Origin: Liolophura sinensis
Lineage: Eukaryota; Mollusca; Polyplacophora; Chitonida; Chitonidae
Assembly: GCF_032854445.1 (NCBI RefSeq)
Contig: NC_088301.1
Span: forward strand, 13,328,281 to 13,392,280
Reading direction: 5' to 3'
DNA length: 64,000 nucleotides
Below are positions 39,001 through 54,000 of this stretch, one piece after another. How positions within the stretch are numbered: the first letter of the stretch is position 1; each line of letters starts with the position of its first letter. A program made the translations under genes and the position numbers. Below the pieces are notes generated by a model. The model saw nothing but the letters and a program-made list of their open reading frames with translations. It was not told the origin of the DNA and made no database searches.

Positions 39001-42000
39001 TGCAATGTAGAATGATCATGTGTCGATAACATAAGCCTGGAGAACATCAGCTACATGTATGAGGCTTATTGTTCCAGGTTCCGTATCAATTTATGTTTAA
39101 GTTCATGGTGTAAGTTCACCGTGGAAGTTACGCAGCTCTGTATGAAATTGTTGTTGTATAATCTGTGACGATGCACCGGGTACTAGTTAACCATGTTTAT
39201 GTGTTCTGTGGACTTTGGTTGTTGGCGCTCAGAATTGGCTGTGTGCCAGATTTTATGGTACATATATAAATATGTGTGTGGAGTTGATAAAGAAAACCTT
39301 CATAGTTCCTTGGTACAATAGCATATATACTTTTACCCAAGGAAGTGTACACTTATGCTATGAAGTGTTATACTTGTAGTTGAACATTGACTGATATGAA
39401 TTTTGATCAGGATAAAGATTTTGTGAGCAAAGAATTCAAGATGGAAATGGCATGATAGCTGCAATAAAAGTTGTAAATCTTCTAATTTGTGACTGCGCAG
39501 GATGTAAAACATCATGTACATGTTAAGGCTTTAGATTGTCTTCTTTGAGTTCTTGTTAACTGCTATGTCCAAAGTTATCGGTAATATAGACAATTGGATA
39601 TTCAAGAGAAGGGAAGTATAGTTAATTTAGGTGAAAATATTGAAACATAATTTTAATGCTATGTATTTTTTTTTGGAGCTAAGTGATCAGTCCAGATTTA
39701 TTAAATTAAAACCTGCCCTTACTCATTATAAACTTTTTGCACAACTAGCCGGAATACATTATAGTTTCCCAACTTTTGGAATTTCAGTGTGCTAATGTGA
39801 ATTTCAAAACTAATGATTCTTGGGGTACCTGATTGGCTGTCCATACCAGATTGAATTCCAAATTTTAATAGGCACTCATGTTGTTGTTTTTATCAAAGAC
39901 TTTAATAGGGTTACTATTTCTGGAACTACTAAAATCACAGCCTCTCCTTGACTGTCTTCGAAGAAAGCATTAAGGGATACTGCTGTCAAATAAACAGTTG
40001 AACTTGTAGGAAGTTATGCAATTATAAGTGTTGTATGTGCATGGATTTTGATTTGTCACCGCTTCTTACCCATAAATTTGTAGTACAATAAGGTGGAAGA
40101 AATATTTTTGTAAGAGACTGTTGGAGAAATGATTGCTTTGAAAATCACAAAATGTATCCGCAGCAGCTTGACTAAAATAAAGTCAATCAGTTCAGTTGGA
40201 ATCTGTGAGTTTGGAGGCAAGATGGGAGAGCATGGTTGTATGTATACATTCGCATGTATTAAGGGATAGGTTGATTTATTTTCCTCTAAAGCCTCTTGAA
40301 AACTATATTTTCCTGGAGGTATGTCCCAACTTACTGACATCAGTAGCTTGGTTACCATGGAAATGAGGTAGCCAGGCGACAATTTGTATGCATTGTGCAG
40401 GGGACAACAACTGGGCTTTTTCTGAGGGGCAGGAGCTGGGCTTTGATGGAGCAGTCCATGCGTAAGGAAGGGGAGACAGGTTGGAAACATACATGTAGCT
40501 TGAATAAGCCCCAGTGTTCACTTGAACCAGGGGCTCCCCAGCTAAGGTTAAAACTCTGTCTAGATACATGTATATGTACATACACATCAACCAGTGTACA
40601 TCCCCTTTACCAGGAACTAGGTTACTTTTTTATATACGGCAAAACTATATAATGATTTTCTCCCCTCTAAATGGAGCTTTGGAACTTGAACGCCTTGAGA
40701 AAGGAATTGAAAAATGAATGTTGTGTTTATATGAATGTTGGAGAAGAATTTTGTCACCGACTGTAGCATGTACTATGTCGATGACATACATGTAAATAGC
40801 TTAATCAAACTGATCAAATTCTTACCCAAAAATTTGATCAGCGTACAAAAAAATGTCACGAGGACAGACAGTATTCAACTTTTATGTTTGTATCTGAGAA
40901 AAGCAGCTCGTGGTTATATCTGTGAAAGCCAGCTTATAAGTTGCTCTTTTAATCCAATTTTTGACTTGATTACTCAACTCAAATTTTTGTGGGATTTAGA
41001 AACTATTGCCCATTTGTGACTGTTTCATGTATGTATTCACACTATATTTCATGTATCTTATGGCTTGGCTTTATGGCTACACAATGAGCTTACCAGACTG
41101 TCAGCTAAAATCGTATGGAATTGTATGTGTAATTCGGCACAACACTGTCTTCATTGCTGTCCTGGAAGTACTTACCCACGAGCGCTTCAGCCCAGTTTAA
41201 GTTTATTAATAAAGAAAAGCGCGGAATGCAGATTTAATACTAAATAAAAGTGCTAATCTTGAAGATAGCCCTTTTTTTCCCTTGAACGATGCACATACAA
41301 TCATATGGAAAGCATGCACATACTTTAGGTATAGTAGGTTGTTATGTTTGTATTTATTTGTTTGATGGAGGTTTTACGCGGTACCTAAGAGTATTTCACT
41401 TATAGCCTGTCATCTGTAAGTGATATTTGTACAAATTGATCAAGCATGTTGATAGAGATGTACTTTGTTATGTGTGTGAGCATACATGTAAGTACACACA
41501 ACTTGCTACGTATACTTTCAAAAGAAAAAACTTGGGAAAGATGTAGTGCAGAGAGTTACTCCCCTTGGCTGTACTGCTTAACCTGGTCTGTTGTGAAATT
41601 TTGCATAGCTGTTAGCATTATGCTTGCCAAAGGTATAAAATATTTTTTTTATAAATTTGACGGCAAGGCATAGGTTTTGGTTTCAATGTAATCTCTAAGC
41701 ACAATGTATTTGCAGAAGTTGCACAGATTACTTTTGTGGGCGCTATGTGCATTTTTTTGTTCTCTTTATATTAAACCACAGTGAATCAGTTTTACATATG
41801 TTCTAACATGCTGCATTTGTGTTGCCATTATTGATCTGGCAGTTTAGACTGATTTAGTTCATACAATACCTCTAGCCCTAGACTAATACTGTGGCATGTT
41901 ACATGTCCAGCTAGCCCTGGTTCAAATCTGACCCTTTGCCTGATGGATTTCCAGGTGCATGTGAGCTATACTGATTACCTACAGGTGTAACATTTCTCTA

Positions 42001-45000
42001 CAACATGAAACACGTGTCAAATAAGTGAATTGAATGAGCTGTTTGCAATATTTTAAAATGGAGAAGAGAAAAAAAACTTTGGGAAAAGTGTAAACCACTA
42101 TAAACAGCAAAAGTTAAAATTTAACAAAAAGATTTATCCCTCCTCCTGAAAGACCTGGTATGAGAAATGTTGGTGAAGTAAGATAGGACCTCTTGTCACC
42201 CCCACCCACCCTTCAGTGCTGGGTCAGTCTCAATATGGCTGCCTTCATCTTCCTTGACAAGCTGATTCATGACTGAGCCATATGGGCCAGACTGCCTGCT
42301 TGAAGGTTTTGATATGTAATGAAACACTGAGGCTGCCTGGTCCCCCCTCTTGTGCAGTGGACTGGCCTGACCATCACATGGTTGGAGCAGAAATCAATAG
42401 AAGGGGTTGCTTGGAACCTAGGATCTGTGGGCTGATGTGCAGGTGGCATGCTACAGCCTGTTATATAGGTCAAAATGTGCTCCTAGCTCTCAACCCAACT
42501 TTTTATTTCCCTTAACAGTAGCAGTTTGGAAAATAAAATAGAACAAAAAAAAAATTTGGGACACCAACTTAAATTTCCTCCCCCCCCCCCCCCTTGATTT
42601 TATTTTTTTGTAAATTTTGAAAGTGGATTGTGTGTTGGGCTGTTTGTGGACTGAGGGTGAGGTGTTCTGATGCAGTATGACCAGTGAAGTGATTGTCGCA
42701 GAGCGAAGATGAGCAGTTTGATTAATAATTCTGTCAACTGAGTGTGAGCCCATAGCCAGCCACTGCTATCTTGTCAGCTTTACCGGTCTAGCCCATACCT
42801 TTGCAATGCTGGTATTGATTTTCTGGGGTGCTCCCACCTTTCTCCCCTTAGTGCAGGAAGAGGGTTTGCGCTTACTGGAACTAATACATGTGGGTAGATG
42901 TACATAACCCATACACTTTGTTTCTCCATGGCCTTCTGTTCAATCAAATATTTAAAATCAATGATATTATCAATGCAAGACCATCACTCTTTCTATAGGG
43001 TAGGAAAAAAGGAAAGGAGGCTTGGGACTAAAGAGTTGGGAGCTAAATCACCTACAGAAATTCCAGTTGTAGGAACATCTGCTGAGGACTTTGAATTACA
43101 GCCATGTTTTTTTGAAAGGCATTTTGCTTTCGGCATGTTGTTTTCGTCATGCACAAATTTACTGGTTGTGTGTTTGAGAATAGAAATTAAAATTTATCTT
43201 GTGAAATAACATTTTTTCTGTGAGATGTTTACATGTATGCTGTCTAGAGCATAGTACTCTTGTTAATGCTGACACTTGTTAGAAGTACTGGGAGATATTC
43301 GTGAGAAATATTGCTGAAAATAATTATTGGTTGAAAACATGAATGGTTAAGGTCATTAGGTGGTAAATCAATAATAGTGCTAAATAACATAAAGGTACAA
43401 TGGAAATGATGAAATATCTTATTGTGTTAATCATTTCAGACATGTTCATGATGGCCTACTCGTTTTGTAGCCATTTTTTTCCGTGAACACCAAGCACAGA
43501 CAAGCTGCGATAGAAAATCTGATGTCTTGGCAGATATTGCTTTAGCAGGCACCATGGTGTCTTACATGTAATATTTATTTATTTTTAAAGTATGTGTTCA
43601 TGTATCATTCTTGCTCACAGACTTGAGATTTGACCTAATATGTCTTGGAGGGGGTTAAATTTTAATTGCCAACATTGGTCTAACTCATGAAGGATATAGG
43701 AGCATCATATCATTAACACTGTGATGAATATCTTAGACAACGGTTTGAAAATGTTAAGGGCTTTGTCTGTGTTTCCCTGTACCTATATGGCCAAATCTCC
43801 TGAAACAGTTACGTCCATAGTGGCGTTCAGCCATAATCATTCATTCATTCATTCGTTCATTACACGCCTAACTGTACGTGGGAGGGTCTGACCGCAATCT
43901 GCAGATGGTGGTGGGTTCACCCCCCGGGCTGTGCCCGGTTTCCTCCCACTTTAATGCTGGCCACTGTCGTATAAGTGAAATATTCTTGAGTACAGCGTAA
44001 AGCACCAATCAAATAAATTACACGCCTAAAGTATTTTGACTATCCAACATTTTAAGACTTAACTGAAGGGAGCAGGTGCTTTCCATTCAGTCAATGGTTC
44101 AACCTCATTCACTGACAGAAATTTTTCCATATACCTTGCTTTTCGTGCTCTCCGCCTTTGTGCAAAGAAATTGTTGATGGTGCTTTCTTGTTAACTTTGC
44201 TGGGGGTTCAGCAACATGGCATGTCTTGTGGGAAGGTTGGCCAGCAACTTGTCCTGAAGGTCAGTGTTTTATTCCAGGCGCCCTATAATATTTAAATATC
44301 GCAACAATCAACAACAATCAAACACCAATCAAATAAGTAAATAAATCTGATTTAAATGCAGATTTACACGTGTGGAAGTCATTCAAGAGTAGGGCAATTA
44401 TTTCTTCTTAGACTGTAGTTGTAGGTTTAAGACTAACCCTTGCCTCTTTTTTATGCCTCCTGATACATGGGACGTAAAATGCCAATCAAATAAATTCAAT
44501 GACATTTAAAGCACAGGTATATATACCTTGTAATGCAGACCCAGGATTGTTCCATCCTGACAAACTGGAAGGTCATTTGAAAGACATGGAGCGATAATTG
44601 TATGGATAAGCACCAAGGTGTTGTCCTTAGTCATGTCAGTTAGCACATGTCTGCTATGATATTAATTAGTGAGGACATCTCTGCAGGCAGGCTGTGAAAC
44701 CTTCAAACTGATGTAACCTTGGAAGAGGTTGTCGTCTGTCCTTGACATAAGGTATTACCTAAAACAGCACCTACATATCTTCATCAATCAATGGCTGCAT
44801 CAGATTTATGATGACCATGATTTCATTTTGTGCCTTGAGATCTCGGATCAAATTCTGACTTTTATGTATTCTGTTGACAGGCTTCTGTAGAGATGTGGAG
44901 TTTGGCTGTCTGAGATAGTTTATAACACTATTGCTAACTGAACAAACCTATGGTACCGTAATTCTTCAGCCTTTTCACATGTTTACAAGGTATTTAATCA

Positions 45001-48000
45001 AGCATATTCTGAAGGCATTATTCTCTGTAGGCTGATAAAATTATATGCTTTGTGAAGTCTTGAAATAGGTCAATCCAGTCAATGTACTTTTGTCCCTAAA
45101 ATCAAATTAAACAAGTGCATAAACTGCATTGAAATTTGTACTTTTAAATGTGAAAATGTTGAATTAGGGTACACATGCCCTTCATGGGGTGTGAAACAGT
45201 TATAAAAGGATATTTCAATTCATCTTTTAGGATTAAGGATCTTAGGCAGAGCCTTTCTAAAGAATGTGACATGTACCAGATGTTGCCTGTATGTGTACAT
45301 ATATACCTGACAAATCCTTGGCAGAAAAACCACAGCTGAGCCAGAGGAACTTGTGTCTGGAGAGTGAAATTAGACCCTCCAGACTGCTTAGCCAGCAAGG
45401 AATGGCAGAAATTCAAACTGAAATACAGTAAAGTTATTTAATTGTAGTTTAATGCCTTACTCAAGAATTGATGGCGTACATGTACAGGCATGCAAGATCA
45501 CTCGAGATCACGTGCCTTTCTATGTGATCCTACGGTACGGAGACAAGGCTCATGTGTAGATGGGCGACATCAGTGCAGTGATTTTCCCCAAAATTTGGGA
45601 ACCTTATTGCTATGGTTCAGCTTGTGAACTGCTCAACAGTTTGCCATCACGTACAGTTCACATGAGGCGAAAGTAGTCATCTCTGATCAGGTGACGTAAT
45701 GCACGAGTCTTGCTTTCGACGTTGCTGCTGTAAACAAGCATGGTGCTTAAGTATGTTATAGATGTAATCTCAATGGGAACAATAGGAACATTTCTATTTT
45801 AGAATGTTTTATGAATGGAGGAAACCATGGGAAATCTGGTAACATATATGTGTAAAGGGATTAAATCCTTTTGATCAGTCCTTTTGATCAGTCCTTTCGA
45901 GGGTTAGTCCACATATTTGTTTTATTGGTACAGATGAACTTTCTACATATTTAAGTGGTGATTACTGTTGTGCTCAAGATTTTTTCACATGTATGAGGTT
46001 ACATTTTTGGTTGGAGGAGAAAGCATGTAGTTATGCCAAAGTTAAAAGCAAGTTAAAACCAAAAATTGATCGACTGGTGGACAAAAAACATGGGATGTGA
46101 TTATTGAATAATGGAGTGAATGTTACTTGTTGCGGTGTTTGATACCTGGTGCATACACAGGTAGTGCTCTCCTTTCTGAAAATGAGTATAAAGGACCCAG
46201 CGACCTTATCAATAGACATCTGGTCTGAATCGTTACACATTATGCTTTTGTAATTGAGCTAAAAATTATGAGACACAATGCAGGGACCTGACACTTCATC
46301 CAAAGAGGCTTGATAGCCTTTCATGGCGTGGCTTGTAAGTTGTCTGTTTGCCGAGGAAATCAGATTGCTGTCACTTTCGTTGACTTGAAAGCCACATGGG
46401 GCTGTGTTAAGGGGATTGTTAATCAATTATTACCTTGTAATCTAAGCACATAGCTAGGGGCTTCTTGTCACACCACAGTTGAGTTCCAAAGACTCTTGTC
46501 AAACCTTTGGTAATTGGCTGTTTGTTCAGGCTGCACAGATCACCTCATGGCCCTTTTTGTACAGCGGAGAATCCTACCTGATCATGAATGAATCTCATAC
46601 CACTGTCACTACCACGGTACACAATCAGCCTGACCAATCACAAGCCTTTATTTGAATTTCAACAAAACTGAGTGGCCAATGTATTCAGCCATAAGATTGT
46701 AGGTAACCTTGTTCTTTGTATTTGATTCCTAAAGCTTATATAGTTTCCTACACCCATAAGCCTGACTGCTGTTAAATAAGTAAACTGAGTACAGCAAAGA
46801 AATGGGTAAGTAATCATGTTACACATTTTAGAGATGGAATAGAACTTGTTTATGTGTATACATGAATGACAGCATTTTATTTCAGTGGAATTAGTGAAAT
46901 CCAAAAAGAAAAGTGTGAAACATTTTAGATTGATTTATTTATTAGTATATTGTTAGTGTTCTTCAAACAGTGTATTTTTCTATTCTTCATGAACAATTGA
47001 TTTCATTTTGTCAAGTAAATCTGTGTATATACTGTTACATAAATGCAATCTAGTTAATACAGGGTGCACACAGTCCTTGAAACTCCTTGAAAATTTTCAA
47101 GTACTTGAAAGTCCTTAAAAAAGACAAATACCCCTGGACACTCTTGAAAATCTTAGTTTGTCCCGAGCTCAAATATTATCTGCCTGACCTCGGAGTCTGT
47201 ATATCAGGGGCTGGCTCATAATTCTCCCATAATCAGGGCTTCCATTCGCACTTGACATTGTCGCAAATTTAGAACAGTTTTTTTAAATGGCGATAAAATT
47301 TTAAAAAAATGTGAATGTTTGTGGCGACAAATTTGTTTACTCGAAAAAATACAGACGTTATGCAAAATCTACCATGAGAGTTTTCTGGGGTGTTCAGCAC
47401 ATTTTTACAATTTTTCAGATGAAAATAATCTGCTTACTTTCATTTCAAACGGTCTCATCTCGGCGAAACAACAACAACACGGTTGTATGGCGATTACTTG
47501 ACAGAAATCTACAGGGGTGGGGGCAGTTGTTGCAGGTTGACTTACATTAAATAACGCTTGAAATCATTTTTGTTAAATAACGAATGAGAATCATGGCATT
47601 TTGGGGATGCCTTTCATCATCAATTGTAAAAAAAAAAAAAAATTATCAAGGGAAATAAATCAAGGTAGAGTTACACCTGTAAATAAAGTTACCTCTCATG
47701 AAAAATTTAAACGTTTCCACATATTGAACTATTTTTTGGAGATCTGAAGTAAATTAAATGTTTCAGAATATGTGCCGTTACATAAATGTGTACGCCGTCT
47801 GGTTTTCTCCGTCATACTGTGTTACTCCAATGTACTGATCATAATGTTGTAAACTGAATTTACAAATAATTTCGTACAAAATTTTCTGATTGAGGAAATT
47901 ACATTTTACTAGGGTCCCACCGATAGGTTGAAAATAGGATTGATTTTTTTTCTCAAAAAACAAAAACATGCTGCCAAGCATTGGTCCATTATTTTGAGGG

Positions 48001-51000
48001 CAGTTCTAAATGTAACGTTTGATAAACTCCAGATATAGCTGGAAGAGACCGATCTGATTCTAGCGGCTACACCAAGGCAGATAAAAACGAATTACAGAAG
48101 GAGACCTAGAAGAGTCATGGCCGCTAAGGAAGTATGGCTAAAGAAAAATAGTATTTACTACAAAATCTGATGAGTGACAAGTGACTGGCTGAAAAAAAAT
48201 AGTAAAAATACTAACCCAGAGGAAGCCGTGCATAATGATGTATGGCGTTCATTTTTTTTCACTGACCAAGGCCCGGGTCAAATAATGTGTCGCATTACAG
48301 AGGTGAAGGGCGGATATTTCTTGCAAAAGCAAGCGTACTATTCAATATACATGCATGCAAATTAAAGCATCTATAATTTAAGACTTAAAAGATAGTCTAT
48401 GATTTGCACCGTGGTATGTTTTAAACTAGCCTTGAAAATGACAAAAAACTCCTGGAAACTCCTTGAAAACTTCTTGAATTTCATTTCATATACCTGTACG
48501 AACCCTGAAATATGCAGTATTTGGAGAGAAAATATCTTAATATATTTTTTTTTTTTTTGACAGAGGAAAAAAGCAGTTCTGTGCAGTAGCTCAAGTACAA
48601 ATAACTTTCACTTTACTTCCTTCTCTTCTCCAAGCTGAACACAAATAGCAACTGCTAAAGACAGACACCTACTGCGTTGTGTACCAGACCTTTGTCATGT
48701 TTTCAGTTGCAGGCTGGTCATTTTTGCCTCCTGCTGACTGGGATACACATTTAAGATCAGCGTTAAGCTTGGTGGCAGGCTTCAATGTCATATATTCAAA
48801 TATCAAATGATTATATACTAGTTTCCAGTGCTTTTTCACAAATATTCCCAACAGGATATTTACACACGTTGACGAAATGGTATTCACAAATATTAACGAC
48901 TAGGTATTCATACATTCAGGGCAGATTTTTCACACATTCAGGACAGGGTATTCACACATATTCAGAAATGGATATTCACAAATATTAACGACTAGGTATT
49001 CATACATTCAGGACAGGGTATTCACACATTCAGGACAGGGTATTCACACATATTCAGAAATGGATATTCACAAACGTTCAGAACATTTAGTGATAGTGGT
49101 CTCTCTAGTGCTGAAGTAGGTACTGGTGTGATGTGGTAGCCTGGTGTGTATATGTATGTATACAAGTGCTAAAGGTTCGAAAAACATGTCAAGGATGCCA
49201 GCGAGGTAAATAAATGATACTGATTTTCGGAGTTCTAGTAATTGTTTCCACATATTATGGTTTCAGAGGGAATTTCTCTATGCTTAATTCTGTTGTACAT
49301 GTGTATTGACTTAGTATAATTTTGCGACGAAGGCAGTTTGTATTAACATTACCATGCGGTCATTGAACTGCATCACTTAGTCTTGAGCATTGAACATCGA
49401 TGAGCTGCTTCTATATTCACTTTATGTATGTGTCCTCACATTAAGGGTTTCTGTCGGTGTTTCTGCATATTCTTCTGTAATGGTCTGACAAGAGACATTT
49501 TTACCCCTCTCTCTCCCCCCCCCCCTCCCATACCTTGCCTGAAAATTGTCTTGACTCCATGACCTGTCTGGACCATCCCACTAGTAGTAAATCTGCAGGG
49601 GTTGAACAGGGATGTGTGGCAGACCCTGAGGGCATTCTGTATACTGCCAGTGTACAGCTGAGGGCTTTTTTCTGAGAGTCTCAGGCCTTTACCACAGGAG
49701 AGAGAAAAACACAGCCTGTGTGTTCATACTCAGAACATACCTATTCCAATGGAACTGTATAATATTCCCTCTCTATGATATCTGTAAACTTGTGTTCCAT
49801 GTGTCACCATTCTTCGAAGGTTATCTGAATCGTCAAGACAGTCTTTGGATGAACGCTATAAGCTGCTGTTCTATTTATGGCTCATCAGTGTTATGTAACT
49901 TACTCAATCAACCCTTGTTTATGCAAATGACTTCAAGCCTTTGATGTCTAATTAAGAAGTCTATTATTAACTTTGCATGCACATGTAGGTATGATCTCAT
50001 GTCATTTTTGCGCTGTAGCTATTCAGCTATTCGCCAGCATTCAGGATGCCTTTGTGACTGGTTCATCTATGCACATATATTAAACTTGTTTAAATATATT
50101 GAATTTGTAATGGAACCTCTTTAATTTTAAGCGTCCGGTTCGGGAACGGTAGATCCAGGGTCAATACTGGGTCGAGTCCAGCTAGACCTTAAAAGAGGAA
50201 GTTGTAACTTCCTATCTTCGCGTTCAGCATGAAGGGATAGTGCAATGACTGGTTGACCCATATCAGTATAATGTCTCAGGGGGGGCATCTTACTTGCCTT
50301 CGGTAAGGGCGTCTCAGTGACGCAGCACTAGATTAAAGGAGCAGTGGAAATCCATCCTGCAACAAGGAGGCACATTACACGCACTCTTTGGTTGTCATAT
50401 GAGTGAAAATTTGTTAAGTACGAAGTTAAAACCCCAAATACTCACTCACTCACTCTTAAATTTGAACTAAGTTGATCACGCTGGGATCATGAATCTGGTA
50501 ATTCATTGATGAACTAGAAACAATGACAGGGTGTGAATGGTTAGGTAAAGTGTCTTGTTAAGTTATATACGGGTTTGTAGTGATTATTATGGTTTAGCTT
50601 TGTTGATCTCTCCATAACTACAATATCCTTACCACCCCGGAGCTGGGTTCCAGTAAAGATGGACTGGCCCAGTGTCATGGTAACAGAACATTTCCTGGAT
50701 GATTCCTCTCAGTTTATTGAGGCCACTCCAATGGAGTGTTTCTGAATACTGTTCAGCATTTCAAATACTAATCCCATTCCAAACCTCTCCTCAAACCCCC
50801 CACCCCCCCCCCACCCCCCCACCCCCTATATCTGCACACCCCTATACAGGCATTTCAGTAGTTGAATAATGTTTAGGTTAATGACCTGTTTGTGAAGGAC
50901 AAGTAGAGATGATGGAGGGTATGAAGTTTGTGATTCAGGTTGTTTTCTCTATGGTTAGTATTGATAATATGTGAGCTACACTGATTATACCCACTGGAAA

Positions 51001-54000
51001 ACTTTTGGCAAGTGGCTGAGAGACCCACTGATTTTGAGCCACAGCAGAAACTGTTCGTGAGTGCTGGATTTTAATTTGCTGGAGAACATCGGTGATGACG
51101 TGATCCAATGTGGCGCAAGCGATGGCATTATGTCAGCAGTTAAATGGTGATGTAGCGCGAGTCTGCAAGGGCATTTTTCATAAGTTCAGTTCAGTCATTA
51201 GTTCCCTCTTAGGTAAAAAACTCTTAAATGAACACTGCTGAGTTACCAGTCTTAACCCTTAATATCATTGAGCTGTGAACAATGTCCCCTTAAAAGCAAT
51301 ATTGTAAGAAAATGAAGTTCAACTTCATGAAATGCATTCTGCCACCCATATACTAATTGACAGCCAAGGCATAAGTGAAAACTCCTGAGTATTGCATTAA
51401 GAAACAGTCCCATAAATCAATCAGTCAACTGGCCAAAGATTGCCAGTTTAATGTTTCCCATCTGCATAAATGCACATGTTAAATATTTCAAGTGTGGGTG
51501 ATGCACTGCAGTGTGCGAGAAAGCTGTTGTTGAATACTTCTGATGATGTGTTTTTCTTGGCCTCGTTTAAGGCTTCCATCCCAGGGCTGACCATTGCTGA
51601 AGATTTCTGGACATTTTCTTATAGCCTTTGATAATAATGGAAAATTACGGCTAGATTTTTGTCAAGATCATAATTTGTGAAAACCATGTACATGTAAAAT
51701 ATTCACGACTAGAGTCCAGAATGATATCTCTATGGTTCTGTACAAAGGTACAAAAGTTGTCTGCACGCGCGATTCTTGTACTGTATTTTTTTTTCCTATT
51801 TTTTTTTAATGCCCTATGAAAGAAGGAAGGTCTGAATGAGCTTGTACAGCTTGTACAGCTGAGTGCAGACAGTGTTGTGTATGGGTCGGGTTAGAGCTAA
51901 CCCAGATTCTGGGTCTATTATGTAGGTCAGCCCAGTGACCTGTGTCAAGTATGTTTGACAGAAAATCCACCCAATGGCAGAGCCAGCTGACTGTTACCTG
52001 TCTATACTCAGCAAGTGCAAGTGCAACCTACACAGCTGTAAGCTGTAGATTGGAGTTCAGATGTACAGACTTGCAGCTTACATATGTGGACTATATTTTT
52101 TTGAATTGTTACAAGCAGATGTATGCCTGCAAATGGACAACTTAAAGAAGAAGTTGATGCAAGTAATAGTGTTCAGTGGGTAGTACTGGCCAGATTGACT
52201 ATAGTAAATCAACCATAATTTCATAAAATTATTCATGAATTAATTACTGTGCAGTAGAAAGTGAAGCACATAAAGGAAGGGTGATTAAGTGCATTGTGAA
52301 AAATCGTGTTATTTTCTGTGAATCGCTTTATCTTCACATGATTTTTCACATGACTTAATGAATAAAGGGAATTCATGTACACTGATCCGAAAATGTACCG
52401 AACACAGAGATGTCTGGGCGACTTCTCCCAGAAAAGATAGGACAAATGAAGTATGTTTTTACTATTAAGACAGCTTTTATTTGTCTTCAGAATTTTCCTG
52501 CATCACGCGCAGGCTATGTCCCCCAAAACACATGAATGGTTTTGATCTCTGATGTCATCTGTGTTTCCTTACAGTTGGCAAGGTCCTCAATATGGCCTGA
52601 GTGAGCAAGCGTCTGAAGCGTTTTTAAGGTGACTGCCATCTTGTGATGCCAGTCCTCCTAAACAGAAACACCTTGAGTCTTCAAAGAAACCCTTTGCAAA
52701 GTTGTAGCATCCTGTGAAAATAGAAAAAATAACTGTACTTGGTTTTTGGTGCATCGTCAATGTCTTCTAATTGGATTAAAATAGAGAAACTTTATATACA
52801 TATACGTGTATGTACCATTCAACATCCGATACAAGACGTGAAGAGAGCCTATGAGGGGAAATAACTCTCAATGGAAAATGTGGTGGTTATGGTGGATAAT
52901 AGTGTCATGTTTAGTACTTTATATTGTCATTACAAATGCATTTTCATGTAAACTTCACGTCTCCAGAGGAGTTTGTGTTTTGTAAACACAGGGGGCCTCC
53001 GTGGCCAAAGAGGTTAGCACGCCAGTGCAAATGACACAATGACGCAAAGGAACCTCTCAGCTATGCGGTCGCTTTGAGTTCAAGTCCAGCTCCTGCTGGC
53101 TTCCTGTTTGGCCATACGTGGGAAGGTCAGCCAGCGACCTGTGGATGATAGTTGGTTTCCTTTGGGCTCAGCGCGGGTTCTTCCCACATTAATGCTAGTC
53201 GCAGTCGTATACATGTATGTGAAATATTCTTGAGTATAGTGTGAAACACCAATCAAATAAATAAATAAATTTATTTACACAGTTATTTACTAAAAAGCAT
53301 TCTGTACATGTCAACCTGTACTAAACTTGGCTTTTACCTTTCTGTGTTTTCAGAATGCACCGGCACCCAGTCCATTAAGTCAAATGCCGCCTCAAGATGG
53401 TATACCAGGTGGGCCAATGCCGCCTGGCTTTTTTCCTGTAAGTATAACGTGGCCAATCCTTGAGCAAGGTACAAGTGTTCATTATATTACAATATCTCAG
53501 GCCTTGCATTTTCTGGATGATTGTGCTTTGCTTTCCTGTCACCTCCCACCCAAACCCATTAATAACTGTGACATTTTGAAGGAAAATTATCCTTATTACC
53601 TTGAGATCAAAACAGACACGTGCAGTGTGCATGTGATCTTCTGGCATTGTAAGGATTTTTTTTAGCTCAGGTCCTCTTTTCTGATACTGAATTTGGACAG
53701 TTATCTTGTCATAAGTTAAGGAACTGGGTTTTCATTATCCTCAGAAATCAAAGATTAAATCTTTGATCACTGTGTTTAATTCACGATTTCTTCAAAGCTA
53801 TAATGGGACATTACTCTGAATGGTATTTATAACAGAGATGCCGGTAATGCTATGTGCTGTGTCCAGAATTACATGTTGAAATTTGAGTTTTAGAATGGTT
53901 TAGTTGGAAAAGCCAGTTTATACACGATTAGACATTTTCTTTTTTTGGGAAAGTCTTTTGTGATTAAAAGGATGTTTCAAGTTAGTATATGTATGTACTA

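Larger units (their letters stand above)
35728..53353. other. SSBP intron 4b
   Basis: A 17.6-kb intron. It holds a GT-rich minisatellite right after the 45-nt exon (35836-36150), a foldback MITE (37278-37505), 228-bp MITEs (38728-38882, 44953-45172), SINE copies (41351-41406, 43866-44019, 44205-44345, 50131-50455, 52990-53271), a CAGGG-ended element (47060-48507), tandem array 48845-49083 and polyC runs (42581-42594, about 50797-50825). Scattered open frames, the longest 144 codons at 40056-40490 on the minus strand, show no family signature. Confidence 0.65.

Noticed and set aside
40056-40590. 144-codon minus-strand frame with other open frames on both strands
   Set aside because: No start context, splice sites, domain or family similarity was recognised; several frames are open together, as expected from a local lack of stop codons.
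42898-43209. 103-codon plus-strand frame in SSBP intron 4b
   Set aside because: No homology signature, and the phase and splice context do not connect it to SSBP.
47311-47550. Frames of 60 to 79 codons inside the CAGGG-ended element, possibly transposase remnants
   Set aside because: No recognisable transposase motif; too short to assign.
52990-53110. tRNA-like sequence with A and B boxes
   Set aside because: It is the head of a SINE, not a functional tRNA gene: it continues into a SINE body and tail and lacks a proper acceptor stem end.
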